From the NCBI GenBank assembly GCA_035504215.1, contig DATJSI010000142.1, forward strand, positions 1-58,224: 58,224 nucleotides of DNA. The letters run 5' to 3'. Position 1 is the first letter of the stretch. Each line of letters starts with the position of its first letter. This DNA comes from Mycobacteriales bacterium (GTDB lineage: Bacteria; Actinomycetota; Actinomycetes; JAFAQI01). A model generated the notes under the pieces. It saw only the letters and a list, made by a program, of their open reading frames with translations. It made no database searches and was not told the DNA's origin. Both the position numbers and the translations under genes were made by a program. This document shows, piece after piece, positions 32,807-41,267 of this stretch.

Positions 32807-33916
32807 GTGAGACTTGAAGGCTCGCTAGACGCCTTCAGCCTGCCGGACATCTTCTCGCTGCTGAGCATGACGAAGAAGACCGGCGGACTGCACCTGCGCC
32901 GTTCCGGCGAACACGGTGTCGTGTGGCTGGGCGACGGCTTGATCAGCGGCGGGGCATCGGACCTGTCGCGCCTCTCGCTGGGCCGCCGGCTGGCCGGCAG
33001 CGGCCAGGTCTCCGACGACGACCTGCAGGCGGCTGTCGAGCAGGTGGCGAACTCCGAGGAGATCGGCCTGGCCCGGGCGCTGCGTGACCGCAACGCGATC
33101 GACGAGGGCGAGCTGCACACGTTGGTCTGCGAGCACATCGTCGACACCGTCTTCGACCTGATGCGCTGGTCGGAGGGCGTGTTCGAGTTCGTCATCGACG
33201 AGCCGAACATCGACGACGTCGGGGTGGCGCTCGAGGTCGAAGAGGTCGTGACCGATGCGCGGCACCGCCTGGACGTGTGGGCCACGATCGACGAGGGCCT
33301 GGCCGCCGCCGACACGGTGCTTGCGCTGACCCTCAACCCTGCCGCGGAACCGCAGATCCAGCGCGACGAGTGGGCCCTGCTTGCGCTCGTCGACGGTCAC
33401 CGGACGGTGAGCGACGTCGTCATGCTGTGCGGCCGTGGCGAGTACGCAGTCGTGGTGGCACTGGCCGAGCTGATCGCGAAGGGTCTCGTGCACACCGACC
33501 ACACCGGCGGGGTCACGGCGCTGCAGCGCCGGCAGGACCTGGTCGGGTCCCTGGAGCCGGAAGCCGCTTCCTCGTCAGCGTTGCTCGCCGACGTGCTGTC
33601 GGACGGCACGGCCGAACCGGACCCGGCGGTCGGCTCGCTGCTCGAGGCCGAGCGGGCCGAAGCCGGAGCTGTCGTCGCACCGGATGCCGAGGCTGACGAG
33701 GACGATGACGAGGACACCGGCGAGGTCGCCGAGGTCTCCACGATTCCTCGCGCGGTGCCGGCGCCTGAGCTGGCACCTGACCATCCGACGCCGGTAGCCG
33801 CGGCGGTAGCGGGCGGCGGAGTCGTCGCCGCCGTGCCGTCCGGCGCGATCGAACGGGACCCGAGCGTGAACAAGAGCCTGCTCCTCCGCCTGATCGCCGG
33901 CGTGAGGGGGCTGTAG
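32807..33916 (+). CDS. DUF4388 domain protein
   Basis: A 369-residue protein. The N terminus is a DUF4388 domain (LEGSLDAFSLPDIFSLLSMT then GGLHLRRSGEHGVVWLGDGLI), found in regulators such as PatA and in gliding or pilus signalling proteins. The middle region (about 75-230) is helical with two winged-helix-like parts (LARALRDRNAIDEGELHTLV; EWALLALVDGHRTVSDVVML). The last 120 residues are acidic and low complexity. It starts at GTG 32807 and ends 2 bases before the GTPase gene. It occupies the place that DUF742 proteins hold in classical conservons. Role as adaptor is inferred. Confidence 0.7.
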   Translation: MRLEGSLDAFSLPDIFSLLSMTKKTGGLHLRRSGEHGVVWLGDGLISGGASDLSRLSLGRRLAGSGQVSDDDLQAAVEQVANSEEIGLARALRDRNAIDEGELHTLVCEHIVDTVFDLMRWSEGVFEFVIDEPNIDDVGVALEVEEVVTDARHRLDVWATIDEGLAAADTVLALTLNPAAEPQIQRDEWALLALVDGHRTVSDVVMLCGRGEYAVVVALAELIAKGLVHTDHTGGVTALQRRQDLVGSLEPEAASSSALLADVLSDGTAEPDPAVGSLLEAERAEAGAVVAPDAEADEDDDEDTGEVAEVSTIPRAVPAPELAPDHPTPVAAAVAGGGVVAAVPSGAIERDPSVNKSLLLRLIAGVRGL

Positions 33917-33918
33917 CC

Positions 33919-34491
33919 ATGGCCAACCGTCCCCGTCGCCGTTCCGCCGGCACTGCGGTCAAGATCGTCGTGACCGGTCCGTTCGCGGCCGGCAAGACCA
34001 CGCTGATCCGCACGATCAGCGAGATCACCGTGCTCTCGACCGAGCGCGGCATCACCGACGAGACCCGCTCGCGCAAGACCGACACCACGGTCGCGATGGA
34101 CTTCGGGCGGATCACGATCGACCGCGACCTGGTCCTCTACCTGTTCGGTACGCCGGGACAGGACCGCTTCGACTTCATGTGGGAGATCCTCGGCGAGGGG
34201 ATGCTCGGCTACGTGGTGCTGGTCGACGCGTCGCGGGCGGAGTCGCTCGACGAGGCGGTCAGCATCCGCGAGGCGTTCCGCAAGATGGCACGGGTGCCGT
34301 TCGTCGTCGGGCTCAACCGTGCCGCCGGGCTCGACGAGGCCGAGGAGGCCAACGTGCGGGCTCGCCTCGACCTCGAAGACCACGTCCCCGTCGTGCCGTG
34401 TGACGTCACCGATCGCGAGTCCGTGAAGTCGGTCCTGCTGGCTCTGCTCTATGCAGTGGTCGACTCGCTGGACGCGGCGACCGCCGTCTAG
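33919..34491 (+). CDS. Small Ras-like GTPase (MglA/CvnD-like)
   Basis: A 190-residue nucleotide switch. G1 is GPFAAGKT (20-27), a Thr in the switch I region is available (TDETRSRKTDTTVAMDFG), G3 is GTPGQDRF (77-84), and the G4 position reads LNRAAG rather than NKxD, as seen in CvnD-type proteins. It probably cycles with the Roadblock protein of the same operon to control polarity, development or motility. Cognate DUF742 and histidine kinase partners of a full conservon are missing here. Confidence 0.88.
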   Translation: MANRPRRRSAGTAVKIVVTGPFAAGKTTLIRTISEITVLSTERGITDETRSRKTDTTVAMDFGRITIDRDLVLYLFGTPGQDRFDFMWEILGEGMLGYVVLVDASRAESLDEAVSIREAFRKMARVPFVVGLNRAAGLDEAEEANVRARLDLEDHVPVVPCDVTDRESVKSVLLALLYAVVDSLDAATAV

Positions 34492-34513
34492 CGCGGAAAC
34501 GCAAGGGATACCG

Positions 34514-34801
34514 ATGTTCGGCCGCCGCAAGCGCAAGGCCGCCAAGCTGGGGCCGGCCCGCCGTACCGCATACGAGTGGTCCGCGGTCGCGCTCCCGCGC
34601 CCCGTTCCGGTCACCGAGGTCGTGGCCGAGCCGGCGGCCGCGCCGATGACGACGGTCCAAGCGCCGGTGCGATCGAGCGTGCGACTCGGCTTCGCGGACG
34701 GGAGCTCGATGGACATCGACGACGCCTCGGTGGTGTCGGACGAGATCCGTGCGACTGCACGCAGGCTGCTCGAAGCCTCCGGGTCGGGGCAGGACCGGTA
34801 G
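34514..34801 (+). CDS. Small basic-N-terminal protein of unknown function
   Basis: A 95-residue protein, last in the Roadblock operon, 22 bases after the GTPase. It starts with a Lys/Arg-rich stretch (MFGRRKRKAAKLGPARR), has a Pro/Val/Ala linker, and ends in a compact part, VRLGFADGSSMDIDDASVVSDEIRATARRLLEA. AAGGG precedes the ATG. No homologue recognised; possibly a membrane- or nucleic-acid-touching partner of the GTPase. Confidence 0.55.
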   Translation: MFGRRKRKAAKLGPARRTAYEWSAVALPRPVPVTEVVAEPAAAPMTTVQAPVRSSVRLGFADGSSMDIDDASVVSDEIRATARRLLEASGSGQDR

Positions 34802-34854
34802 GTCACCACCTGCCGGTTGGTGGCTGGGAGCGGCAACGGCCGCTTCGACTCGTC

Positions 34855-35886
34855 GTGACGGATACTGCGCGAATGTCGATGCTGCGCGACCGGGTTGCCG
34901 GCTGGTCGGCTCGTCCGGGTGCGCTGGGTGCGTCGTACAACGCGATGCGGGCGGTCCGGGCGAGGGCGTTGATGCGCAACGGTGGCCCGCGGCGCCTGGT
35001 GGACAAGTCGTGGTACTACTCGGTGGAGCTAGCGCCGGGCGTCGTCACGAACGGGCAGTATCACCCGGACCTCCCGATGGTGCCGCGACTGCTCGCGCGC
35101 CAGGTCGTCCTCACGGGCGCGGACTGCCTCGACCTCGGCAGTGTCGAAGGGCTGATGCCGACGCTGATGGTGCGAGGCGGGGCCAACAGCGTGCTGGCCA
35201 CCGACTTCACCGGCTACTGCGCGGACAAGATCGCGGCGGTCAAGCGGGCCTACGGTGTCGACTTCGACTTCAAGAGTGTCGGGCTGATGTACGACCTGTA
35301 CCGCAAGATCGGCAGTGGCTTCGACTTCATCAACTGCTCCGGACTGCTGTACCACACCTGGTCGCCGTTGGACGTGCTCGCCGGAGTCCGCCCGCTGCTC
35401 AAGCGACATGGCTTGATGGTGGTCAGTACCAACGTCGTGCTCGAGGCGGAGTGGACCGCCGAGCTCAATGCCGACGGGCGGCTCAACCAGGAGACCAACA
35501 CCTTCTGGTACTTGTCCGTGCCGACGCTCGACTACCTGCTCCGTTACCTGCGGCTGCGGCCGGTCGATGCGATGGTCATCCCGGAGGCGGACTTCCAGCA
35601 GCCGCTTCGTGGCGTCATTCCCAAGCAGACCGGGTACCTCGGCGTGTTGTGTCGGGCGGAGGACCCGACCGGTGCCGGCGAAGACTGGATGTCGCGCTCC
35701 GCCGCAGAGTCGTGGGAATACCTGCATCGCACCGACTGGCGCCGGGCCGACCGCCAGCCCGAGTCGACGATCAGGTTGAAGACCGCGGAGGTCGTCGAGC
35801 CGCTCTCGCTGTCCACGCTTCGCCGGACACCCACCCCGGCCGGCCCGGACGACGGTCACGTGCTGCGGTTGGCCGCGCGGTCCTGA
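34855..35886 (+). CDS. SAM-dependent methyltransferase-like protein
   Basis: About 343 residues. CLDLGSVEGLMPTLMVRGGA is motif I and VLATDFTGYC follows as the ribose-binding strand. FDFINCSGLLYHTWSPLDVLAGVRPLLKRHGLMVVST resembles the DUF1698/CmoB-type methyltransferases. YYSVELAPGVVTNGQYHP in the N-terminal part is also like the tRNA/sugar methyltransferase group. GTG 34855 and ATG 34873 are both possible starts; neither has a clear ribosome-binding site. It opens the second polysaccharide region, so a sugar substrate is plausible but unproven. Confidence 0.7.
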   Translation: MTDTARMSMLRDRVAGWSARPGALGASYNAMRAVRARALMRNGGPRRLVDKSWYYSVELAPGVVTNGQYHPDLPMVPRLLARQVVLTGADCLDLGSVEGLMPTLMVRGGANSVLATDFTGYCADKIAAVKRAYGVDFDFKSVGLMYDLYRKIGSGFDFINCSGLLYHTWSPLDVLAGVRPLLKRHGLMVVSTNVVLEAEWTAELNADGRLNQETNTFWYLSVPTLDYLLRYLRLRPVDAMVIPEADFQQPLRGVIPKQTGYLGVLCRAEDPTGAGEDWMSRSAAESWEYLHRTDWRRADRQPESTIRLKTAEVVEPLSLSTLRRTPTPAGPDDGHVLRLAARS

Positions 35887-35904
35887 GCCTGCGTCCTGCT
35901 CGGG

Positions 35905-36807
35905 TCACAGCGGGAAGTCGGCGAGCCAGACTTCGGTGAAGTCCGGGTCCCGGGCTCGAAGCGCGGCCACCTCCGCCGCGTAGATCCCAGCAAGCCAGGA
36001 CCGGTCCACGTTGATCGGCACGTCGACCTCTGTGCTCCCGAGCGACGCGACTGCGGCGTCGCGGAGCGCGCGCGCCCGGCGCTCGCCGACGACTTTGCGG
36101 ACCGCCGCTCTGACGCGGTGCGGTGTCGATGCGGACCCGGGAAGACGACCTTCGAGCCGCGCGCGGACGCGGGGGTAGCGCAGGGACCTGGTCTCGTTCG
36201 CGGCCACCGGGGTGACGGCGGTGAAGCCGGGCAGGCCAAGGAACGCGGCACAACGATTCAGGCAGGTCAGGGGGTCGGCGCGCAGCTCCTCGGCGACGAG
36301 CAGAAGGGTCTGGTCCGACCGAAATGGCGGGATGAAGCGGGCAAGGTTGGTTGCGTAGCAACCCTCCTGGTAGAGGTAGCCGTAGTTTCCCGATGGGCTG
36401 CTCCGCGGGTCCGGGACATCAGCCCGGTCGGACTCGAACACGGTCCGGAAGTCGCGGCGCTCCGCCCCGAGGCTGATCAGCCAGCGGTAGTGGGAGAGCG
36501 CGCGGTCGATCGGGTTGCGCAGAAGAAAGATCAGCCGGCAATCGGGGATCGCCGCGTGGATTCGGTCGGGTACGCCGGGAAACACCATGTAGCCGGTGCT
36601 GGACTCGCCGCGATAACGGGACGATGCCGCGGCGGGTGGGAACAGCTCCGCATAGATCTGCTGGGCATGCGCGAGCCGTTCGGGATCGGTGAAGACGTGC
36701 GGCTCCTTGGTCGTGGTCATCACGATGTCGGGATGTTGATCGAGATACAGATGCAGGCTGCTCGTGCCGGACTTCCCCGCGCCGGCAACGATCAGGTTAG
36801 GAAGCAC
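35905..36807 (-). CDS. Sulfotransferase domain protein
   Basis: A 300-residue enzyme that would transfer sulfate from PAPS to a hydroxyl group. The 5'-phosphosulfate loop is LIVAGAGKSGTSSLHLYLDQ (residues 5-24), and the 3'-phosphate site is LIFLLRNPIDRALSHYRW, with Arg and Ser in the expected places. KEPHVF follows the first motif, as in heparan-type sulfotransferases. Its start overlaps the upstream GNAT gene by 11 bases, so the two are coupled. With glycan genes on both sides, sulfation of a surface sugar is likely. Confidence 0.87.
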   Translation of the reverse strand: MLPNLIVAGAGKSGTSSLHLYLDQHPDIVMTTTKEPHVFTDPERLAHAQQIYAELFPPAAASSRYRGESSTGYMVFPGVPDRIHAAIPDCRLIFLLRNPIDRALSHYRWLISLGAERRDFRTVFESDRADVPDPRSSPSGNYGYLYQEGCYATNLARFIPPFRSDQTLLLVAEELRADPLTCLNRCAAFLGLPGFTAVTPVAANETRSLRYPRVRARLEGRLPGSASTPHRVRAAVRKVVGERRARALRDAAVASLGSTEVDVPINVDRSWLAGIYAAEVAALRARDPDFTEVWLADFPL

Positions 36808-37792
36808 TGCACGGGATCCGATAGGTCTCGATACACATGCCGTTCGCGCCGAACGAGCGCTTGAAACGAAAGAGTGGGTCGTTCAGACCCGCACCGTCAT
36901 CGCTGGTGCTCGTTCCGAAGCTGACGAACCTGAGCTCGGACCGGGCGGCCTGCTCGATGAGGGACTCGCAGAGGAAGTCAAGCGCGGCAAGCTTTCTGCC
37001 CGTGGCGTTGGAGGCGAGGTACTGGGTGTGCAGGGTGTCCGACGAGTAGCGGTAGGTGAGCGCGCCGGCGACGAGCTGCCCGCCGTCGGCTCTGGCAACC
37101 CGAAGGCCGATCTGGTCGGGAAAGCGCTGTGTCAACTCGGTCATCTCGGTGAGGGAGTGGACGGGTGTGGCGGCGTGACGCTCCGCCAGCTGCTCGGTGA
37201 GCAGCGACCAGAAGTCGGGTAGCCACTCGACCCCTTCGTGCAGCGTGACTCCCGCGCGCGGCGCCTTGCGCAGCACGTTGCGTTTCTTGGCGTCCGCCGG
37301 TGGTCGCCGGGCAAGGTCGACGACGGCGCTGAGCTGGCAGTCGGTGCGTTGGCCACCCAGCCGGCACACCGCGTAGACGTCCTCGTCGCCCAGGTCGCGC
37401 CGGGCGAAGGGTGGCACCGGACGGTAGTGGAGCGCGTCGAAGCCGAGCGACCGCAGGGTGGTGCTGACCGCAGACAAGGCGGCGACCAACCCGTCGCCGT
37501 ACAGGCCGCGCCCGTAGACCAGGCCGCCGAAGGTAATGCCGGGATGCGACACCACCTCGCGTCCCGGCTCCGCCGCGGAGAGCGCAGCGGGAAGTACGGC
37601 GACGAGGCGGCCCTCGCGAGTGCGCACGACCAGCGAGGCGTCCTCGAACCGGTCCCGGTGGTAGGCGAGATAGCGCCGGGTGTGCAGGAAGGTGCCGTTG
37701 CCTGCGGTGCCGATGAAGCGGTCCCACTCGTCGGCGAGAGACGCCTCGTAGGAGCTCGCCGTGTACATCGCGAGCTCGGACTCAGCGGTCAC
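36797..37792 (-). CDS. GNAT/FemAB-like acyltransferase
   Basis: A 331-residue protein of the FemAB-like Acetyltransf_6 group. It shows NGTFLHTRRYLAYHRDRF near the N terminus, VVDLARRPPADAKKRNVLRKA (like the KxRxxxRKA region of the family) and GQLVAGALTYRYSSDTLH in the second GNAT half. Related proteins in polysaccharide loci act in exopolysaccharide or amino-sugar acylation. It starts at GTG 37792 with CAGGAG 7 bases upstream and is followed by the sulfotransferase. Exact acyl donor unknown. Confidence 0.75.
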   Translation of the reverse strand: MTAESELAMYTASSYEASLADEWDRFIGTAGNGTFLHTRRYLAYHRDRFEDASLVVRTREGRLVAVLPAALSAAEPGREVVSHPGITFGGLVYGRGLYGDGLVAALSAVSTTLRSLGFDALHYRPVPPFARRDLGDEDVYAVCRLGGQRTDCQLSAVVDLARRPPADAKKRNVLRKAPRAGVTLHEGVEWLPDFWSLLTEQLAERHAATPVHSLTEMTELTQRFPDQIGLRVARADGGQLVAGALTYRYSSDTLHTQYLASNATGRKLAALDFLCESLIEQAARSELRFVSFGTSTSDDGAGLNDPLFRFKRSFGANGMCIETYRIPCSAS

Positions 37793-38102
37793 GATGTCTC
37801 CTGGTGACCGCCCGCACTTGTGCGGTGCTCGGCGGCGTCGGGCAATCGGCCACGCGCCGAGAAGGTTTCAGCGCCGTCTTCCGCGAAGAACGTCGCGACC
37901 GCCTGCACCCTGGAGCCATGCGGAATGCGGGCGTGCCGTCGGTCCTGCACCATGGTGTGCTCGAAACCATGATCGGCACGAACGGCCGCGCCGGGAGAAC
38001 CCACGCGGAGCTGTTTGTCGTCGATGGCGGCATGATGCCATGCGTTCCTGCCCGAGCCCGGTCGCGACTTCACCTCACGGGCCGTGGCGTCGAGATTGAC
38101 GT
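37793..38102. other. 310-bp divergent intergenic region
   Basis: It lies between the GNAT gene (-) and the flippase (+) and must carry both promoters. Two opposing frames stay open: minus 37789-38073 (94 codons, ending in GTGA overlap with the GNAT start) and plus 37804-38106 (100 codons, ending in ATGA overlap with the flippase start). By eye, third-position GC is about 75 percent in both, lower than in the neighbours, and neither product is recognised. I do not call a gene. Confidence 0.4.
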
Positions 38103-39680
38103 ATGACCGTGGACGCTCCGCCGGCGGCCCACCAGGGCTGGGCAGACGAGTCCCGGGCGCGGCGGCGTCTGCTCGGCGGCGGAGCGTGGGCAGCCGCCGA
38201 CTTCGCCTTCTCGATGCTGCTCGGCCTGCCGCTCACGGTCGTTCTCGTGCGGGTGCTGCCGCATCACGTCTACGGCTCGATCGCGACCGCGATGTCCGTG
38301 ACGGTGTTGCTCAGCAGCCTAGTCGCCGTCGGCCTCGCGGACTCGGTCGCGCGGGCGATCGCACGAGACGATCCGGAAGCCCGGCCCGGCGGCACCGATG
38401 CCACCGGCCCGGAAGTCGTCGCGACCGCCTGGCGCATGTCGGCACTCGCCGCGGTCGTCGGTGGGCTGCTCGCGCTGGTCGTCGCACTCGCACTCAGCGG
38501 TTCGCGGGACTCGGGCGCTTCAAGCCTGGTGCTGATCGCGATCCCGATGGTGATGATCTATCCGCTGCACAGCGTCTTGATCGGCCTGGTCCGGGTCTCG
38601 TTCCGACCGGCGCTGTCCTTTGTCGCCTCCGCGACGACTTCAGTGCTCGTGCTCGGTGCGACGGTGGTCGTGCTGGTGGCCGGGGTTCGCGCCGGGGCAC
38701 CGGTCGTGGCGGTTCGCGTCGTCGCGTCCCTGCTCGGTGTCGCCGTACTCGGTGTGGGGATGCACCGAACCCGGCCGCGTGGCGGCCTGCCGTCGCGAGC
38801 GACGGCCGGCGCGATGCTGCGGATCGGTGGTGCGGTGGTGCTCGTGTCGATGGCGGCGGCCGCGATCTCCCAGCTCGACGTCGTAGCGGTAGGTGTGTTC
38901 CGCGGAGAGGTCGCCGCAGGCTTCTACGCCCCGCTGTCGCGGCTGCTCGACGTGGTCACCGGCGCGTTCGTCGCGCTCGGGACGTACGCGCTGGTCGCCC
39001 TCAGCACTGCCGGTGCCAAGTCCACCGAAGCGCTGGCCCGGCAATACCACTGGTGCACCCGCTGGACCGTGGTGGCACTAGGCCCGATTCTCGCCGTCCT
39101 GGTGGTCGCCCCCGCGCCGGTGCTCCACCTGCTCTACGGTGCCGAACCCGGAAGTGCCAGTGTCGTGGTCCGGATCATCGCTGCTGCCGCGTGCATCCAT
39201 GTCGGGCTCGGATACAACGGCCTTGGCCTGGTCGCGCTCGGTGAGAGCCGGCTGGTGTTGCTCCAGGGCGGAGTGGCGCTGCTGGTGAGCGTTGTCGCCT
39301 GCCTCGTGCTGGTGCCGTTGTTCGGCATCGACGGAGCCGCGGAGGCGACCGCGCTCGCGCTGGTCGCCAGCAACCTGGTGTGTTCGGTTTCGCTGTGGCA
39401 GCGACATCGGGTTGCGCCACTCGACCGCGCGGCCGGCACGACGATCGCCGGCTTCCTGGTTGCGCTGACCGCCTGTCTCGTCGTGGAAGGGCTGGCCGGC
39501 AGCAACTGGGCCGTCGACGCGACGACATTTGTCGTGGTCGGTGCGTTGACGTTCGGGATCGCGACGCACGAAGGTGACGGCTGGCGTCGACAGGATTGGA
39601 GCGCGCTGTTGCGGGGAGGCGATGCGCGCCGACACGCGGATGCGCTGCCCTCGGCGCGGTCCGACAACGTGGCAGGGTAG
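38103..39680 (+). CDS. Polysaccharide flippase (Wzx/MOP superfamily)
   Basis: A 525-residue membrane protein with about 14 hydrophobic segments, as in MurJ/Wzx-type lipid-linked oligosaccharide flippases. The N terminus (RRLLGGGAWAAADFAFSMLLG, then VRVLPHHVYGSIATAMSV) matches the polysaccharide biosynthesis pattern. SQLDVVAVGVFRGEVAAGFYAPLSRL is the typical mid-protein motif. It probably moves an undecaprenyl-linked repeat unit to the outer face. QdtA/QdtB-like sugar genes follow directly. Confidence 0.83.
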   Translation: MTVDAPPAAHQGWADESRARRRLLGGGAWAAADFAFSMLLGLPLTVVLVRVLPHHVYGSIATAMSVTVLLSSLVAVGLADSVARAIARDDPEARPGGTDATGPEVVATAWRMSALAAVVGGLLALVVALALSGSRDSGASSLVLIAIPMVMIYPLHSVLIGLVRVSFRPALSFVASATTSVLVLGATVVVLVAGVRAGAPVVAVRVVASLLGVAVLGVGMHRTRPRGGLPSRATAGAMLRIGGAVVLVSMAAAAISQLDVVAVGVFRGEVAAGFYAPLSRLLDVVTGAFVALGTYALVALSTAGAKSTEALARQYHWCTRWTVVALGPILAVLVVAPAPVLHLLYGAEPGSASVVVRIIAAAACIHVGLGYNGLGLVALGESRLVLLQGGVALLVSVVACLVLVPLFGIDGAAEATALALVASNLVCSVSLWQRHRVAPLDRAAGTTIAGFLVALTACLVVEGLAGSNWAVDATTFVVVGALTFGIATHEGDGWRRQDWSALLRGGDARRHADALPSARSDNVAG

Positions 39681-39688
39681 GAGCATGA

Positions 39689-40135
39689 GTGCTGGACCGG
39701 AGCCGGGGAGTCGTGGTGGCACCGACGACGAATGACTGTCTGGTCCTCAACCTGCCCCGGATCCAGGATCCGCGCGGCAACCTCACCTTCATCGAGTCCG
39801 GTCGCCATCTCCCGTTCGACATCGTCCGGGTCTTCTACCTGTACGACGTACCAGGAGGGGAGTCCCGAGCCGGTCACGCCAACAAGACGCTGCAGCAGGT
39901 CATCATCGCGGCGTCCGGCAGCTTCGACGTCGTCGTCGACGACGGACGCAACCAGGAGCGGTTCCATCTCAACCGGTCCTACACGGGGCTCTACATTCCG
40001 GGCATGATCTGGCGCGACATCGACAACTTCTCGTCCGGCTCCGTGTGCCTGGTCCTGTGCTCCGACTTCTACGACGAGGACGACTACCACCGCGACTACG
40101 ACGAGTGGCGCGCGATCGCGCTGTCCGTGCAGTGA
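39689..40135 (+). CDS. qdtA: dTDP-4-keto-6-deoxyhexose 3,4-isomerase-like cupin (QdtA/FdtA/WxcM)
   Basis: A 148-residue small cupin. RIQDPRGNLTFIESGRHLPFDIVRVFYLYDVP and ESRAGHANKTLQQVIIAASGSF follow the WxcM/FdtA pattern, with the catalytic His in GHAN and YIPGMIWRDIDNFS later. These enzymes turn dTDP-4-keto-6-deoxyglucose into the 3-keto sugar for amination. GTG 39689 has GGTAGGAG 5 bases upstream; GTG 39716 is an alternative with GGGGAG. It overlaps the aminotransferase by 4 bases, giving the usual pair for dTDP-Qui3N or dTDP-Fuc3N. Which epimer cannot be told. Confidence 0.82.
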   Translation: MLDRSRGVVVAPTTNDCLVLNLPRIQDPRGNLTFIESGRHLPFDIVRVFYLYDVPGGESRAGHANKTLQQVIIAASGSFDVVVDDGRNQERFHLNRSYTGLYIPGMIWRDIDNFSSGSVCLVLCSDFYDEDDYHRDYDEWRAIALSVQ

Positions 40136-41265
40136 TCCGGGTTCCGTTCCTGGAGTTGGCGCGCGCCGACGCTGCGATTCGCGACGAGTTGGCACAGGCC
40201 GCGGCCGAGGTCATCGACAGCGGCTGGTTCGTCCTCGGCCCCCAGGTCGAGGCGTTCGAAGCGGAGTTCGCCGCCTACGTCGGCGCCAAGCACTGTGTGG
40301 GCGTCGGCAACGGGCTCGATGCGATGACGCTGTGCCTGCAGGCCTGGGGCGTCGGTCCGGGACACGAGGTCGTCGTCCCGTCGAACACCTATATCGCGAC
40401 CTGGCTAGCCGTGACGCGGTGTGGCGCCACCTTGGTGCCGGTTGAGCCGTCGGAGTCGAGCTTCAACCTCGAAGCGGCCGCGGTTGCCGATGCCCTGACC
40501 GAGCGCACGTCGGTGGTCCTGCCCGTGCATCTCTACGGCCGGCCGGCCGACGTACCGGAGATTCGCAGGACCGCGACCGCGGCCGGCGTCAAGGTCCTGG
40601 ACGACGCCGCGCAGGCGCATGGCGCCGAATGTGCCGGGGGGCGGGTCGGTGCGCTCGCGGATGCGACGGCATGGAGCTTCTACCCGACTAAGAACCTCGG
40701 CGCGGTCGGTGACGCAGGTGCAGTGACGACGGATGACGACGACACTGCCGCTGCCCTGCGGGCGCTTCGCAACTACGGGACGACGAGCAAGTACGTCAAT
40801 GACCGGCTCGGCGTCAACAGTCGGCTCGACGAGCTGCAGGCGGCGTTGCTCCGGGTGAAGCTGCGCCATCTCGACGAGTGGGTGCAGCAGCGCGGGCGGA
40901 TCGCGCGGGCCTACCTTTCCGGACTTGCCTCGAACGGCCTGATGCTGCCCAGCGCACCCAGCGAAGGACGTCACGCCTGGCATCTGTTCGTCGTGCGGCA
41001 TCCCCGTCGAGATGATCTGCAACGCGAGCTCACGGCGCGGGGCATCGGCACGCTGATCCACTATCCGATCCCGCCGCACCTGCAAGGCGCGTACGCGTCG
41101 ATGGGGAAGGGGGTCGGAAGCTTCCCGGTCAGCGAGGCCATCCATCGCGAGGTGCTCAGCCTGCCGCTTGCGCCGTACCTCTCCGATGACGAGGTCTCTA
41201 CCGTCATCGACACAACGGTTGATGCGTGTCGCGTCGTCGGCGAGCAGGCACTGTCGATGCCCTGA
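40132..41265 (+). CDS. qdtB: DegT/DnrJ/EryC1 sugar aminotransferase (QdtB/FdtB-like)
   Basis: A 377-residue PLP enzyme that aminates the keto sugar made by the upstream isomerase. It begins with VPFLELARADAAIRDEL, and SGWFVLGPQVEAFEAEFAAY leads to the substrate loop. VLDDAAQAHGAE holds the PLP-contacting Asp, and WSFYPTKNLGAVGDAGAV contains the Schiff-base Lys. LNYGTTSKY-like RNYGTTSKY and NSRLDELQAALLRVKL follow as in the family. GTG 40132 shares GTGA with the qdtA stop. It ends 2 bases before a convergent glycosyltransferase. Confidence 0.9.
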   Translation: MIRVPFLELARADAAIRDELAQAAAEVIDSGWFVLGPQVEAFEAEFAAYVGAKHCVGVGNGLDAMTLCLQAWGVGPGHEVVVPSNTYIATWLAVTRCGATLVPVEPSESSFNLEAAAVADALTERTSVVLPVHLYGRPADVPEIRRTATAAGVKVLDDAAQAHGAECAGGRVGALADATAWSFYPTKNLGAVGDAGAVTTDDDDTAAALRALRNYGTTSKYVNDRLGVNSRLDELQAALLRVKLRHLDEWVQQRGRIARAYLSGLASNGLMLPSAPSEGRHAWHLFVVRHPRRDDLQRELTARGIGTLIHYPIPPHLQGAYASMGKGVGSFPVSEAIHREVLSLPLAPYLSDDEVSTVIDTTVDACRVVGEQALSMP

Positions 41266-41267
41266 GC

